Shown: positions 21,718 to 22,238 of the stretch, one piece after another | How the letters are laid out: each line of letters opens with the position of its first letter | Position numbering within the stretch: the first letter of the stretch is position 1 | DNA from: JBIOWF01 sp044868295 | Lineage (GTDB): Bacteria > Actinomycetota > Actinomycetes > Streptosporangiales > Streptosporangiaceae | Length of the DNA: 22,238 nt | NCBI GenBank assembly: GCA_044868295.1 | Contig: JBIOWF010000252.1 | Span: forward strand, 1-22,238 | Direction: 5' to 3' | Translations under genes and position numbers: made by a program | The notes under the pieces: model-generated | Databases searched by the model: none | What the model was told of the DNA's origin: nothing | Seen by the model: the letters and a program-made list of their open reading frames with translations, nothing else

Positions 21718-22238
21718 GTGTCCGGTCGGTTTGCTTCGCTCCCGGGCATGACGCGCTTCGGGTTCGGGGCCGCGCCCATCGGGAACCTCTTGTCGGCGAT
21801 CTCGGAGGAGCAGGCGTCCGCCACCGTCGACGCCGCGTGGGACGCCGGGATCCGCTACTTCGACACCGCGCCCCACTACGGCCTCGGGCTGTCGGAGCGA
21901 CGTCTTGGGGCCGCGTTGCGGGAGCGCCCGCGCGCCGACTATGTGCTGTCCACAAAGGTCGGTCGGCTGCTGGTGCCGCACGCCGGTGGTGGGCGGGACG
22001 ACGAGGGGTTCGACGTGCCCGCCACGCACCGGCGCGTCTGGGACTTCTCCCGCGACGGCGTGCTGCGCTCTCTGGAGCAGTCCATGGAGCGGCTCGGCCT
22101 GGGCTCGGTGGACATCGCCCTGATCCACGACCCGGACCGGCACTGGAAGGAGGCGGTCTCCCAGGCTTATCCGGCGCTCGCCGAACTGCGCGATCAGGGG
22201 GTCGTCAAGGCGATCGGCGTCGGCATGAACCAGTGGCA
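21718..22238 (+). CDS. Aldo/keto reductase, L-fucose dehydrogenase candidate (3' end outside window)
   Basis: The visible 173 codons form the first half of an AKR barrel: MTRFGFGAAPIGNL, YFDTAPHYGLGLSERRLG (catalytic Asp and Tyr), VLSTKVGRLL (catalytic Lys) and DIALIHDPDRH (active-site His). The DTAPHYGxGxSE signature and length of spacing match D-threo-aldose 1-dehydrogenase / L-fucose dehydrogenase (AKR of the pyridoxal 4-dehydrogenase-like group), which oxidises L-fucose at C1 to the lactone. GGGAGG at 21704-21709 is only two bases from ATG 21712 but eight from GTG 21718, so GTG is preferred; ATG remains possible. The gene runs off the right edge. Confidence 0.85.
   Translation, partial: MSGRFASLPGMTRFGFGAAPIGNLLSAISEEQASATVDAAWDAGIRYFDTAPHYGLGLSERRLGAALRERPRADYVLSTKVGRLLVPHAGGGRDDEGFDVPATHRRVWDFSRDGVLRSLEQSMERLGLGSVDIALIHDPDRHWKEAVSQAYPALAELRDQGVVKAIGVGMNQW

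Noticed and set aside
8912..22238. Gmd and the L-fucose operon as one fucose make-and-break system
   Set aside because: No GDP-fucose synthase or fucosyltransferase is seen, Gmd serves many 6-deoxy sugars, and the loci are 8 kb apart with unrelated genes between.

Overview
The window is high-GC actinomycete DNA. Codons mostly end in G or C, GTG and TTG starts are frequent, genes overlap by ATGA, and the families present (AdhD-like alcohol dehydrogenase, [3Fe-4S] ferredoxin, P450, PPOX, MSMEG_6728-like, DeoR/SIS sugar genes) are typical of filamentous actinobacteria such as the Streptosporangiales or Streptomycetales. Genus cannot be fixed from sequence alone. No rRNA, tRNA, CRISPR array, transposase or phage gene was seen.

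Region 1 (1-4.6 kb) is oxidative, lipid- or steroid-like catabolism. A DapB-fold dehydrogenase (minus, cut by the left edge) is divergent from a MFE-2-type SDR hydroxyacyl-CoA dehydrogenase. A clear terminator follows, then on the minus strand a MSMEG_6728-like gene and the operon PPOX -> [3Fe-4S] ferredoxin -> zinc alcohol dehydrogenase. The PPOX reading frame lacks the usual N-terminal third. A P450 that could be the ferredoxin's partner lies about 12.6 kb away at 16.8-18.0 kb.

Region 2 (4.6-9.9 kb) is a glycan-building group: a Methyltransf_24-type methyltransferase (plus), a minus-strand set of GT4 glycosyltransferase, class I methyltransferase and an alpha/alpha-toroid protein usually auto-named 'prenyltransferase' (the last two overlap by ATGA), and a divergent GDP-mannose 4,6-dehydratase. 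Together they suggest an O-methylated 6-deoxyhexose glycoconjugate.

Region 3 (10.0-16.7 kb) is a strip of gene decay around an amino-sugar module. Intact members are a secreted GH114 endo-alpha-1,4-polygalactosaminidase-like protein, an AgaS/GlmS-type SIS isomerase and a DeoR regulator. Broken members are a PfkB kinase fused to the C-terminal half of a class II ketose-bisphosphate aldolase, a second PfkB kinase missing its N-terminus, a 59-residue DeoR C-terminal remnant on the opposite strand, a HEAT-like protein with a lost interior, and a DUF6493-like gene with a one-base frameshift. A perfect TGGGAGCGCTCCCA palindrome, identical to the CebR/CelR operator, sits upstream of the SIS gene. 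The module reads as a galactosamine-polymer utilisation system, now partly dismantled.

Region 4 (16.8 kb to the end) holds a P450 divergent from a plus-strand operon for non-phosphorylative L-fucose breakdown: 2,4-diketo-3-deoxy-L-fuconate hydrolase (FAH fold), L-fuconate dehydratase, SDR dehydrogenase, a RhaM-like mutarotase, and an aldo/keto reductase (L-fucose dehydrogenase candidate, cut by the right edge). The divergent spacer carries two inverted copies of CATCCGATGTTT. A 45-bp duplication before the mutarotase creates a second ribosome binding site and a 19-codon leader ORF.
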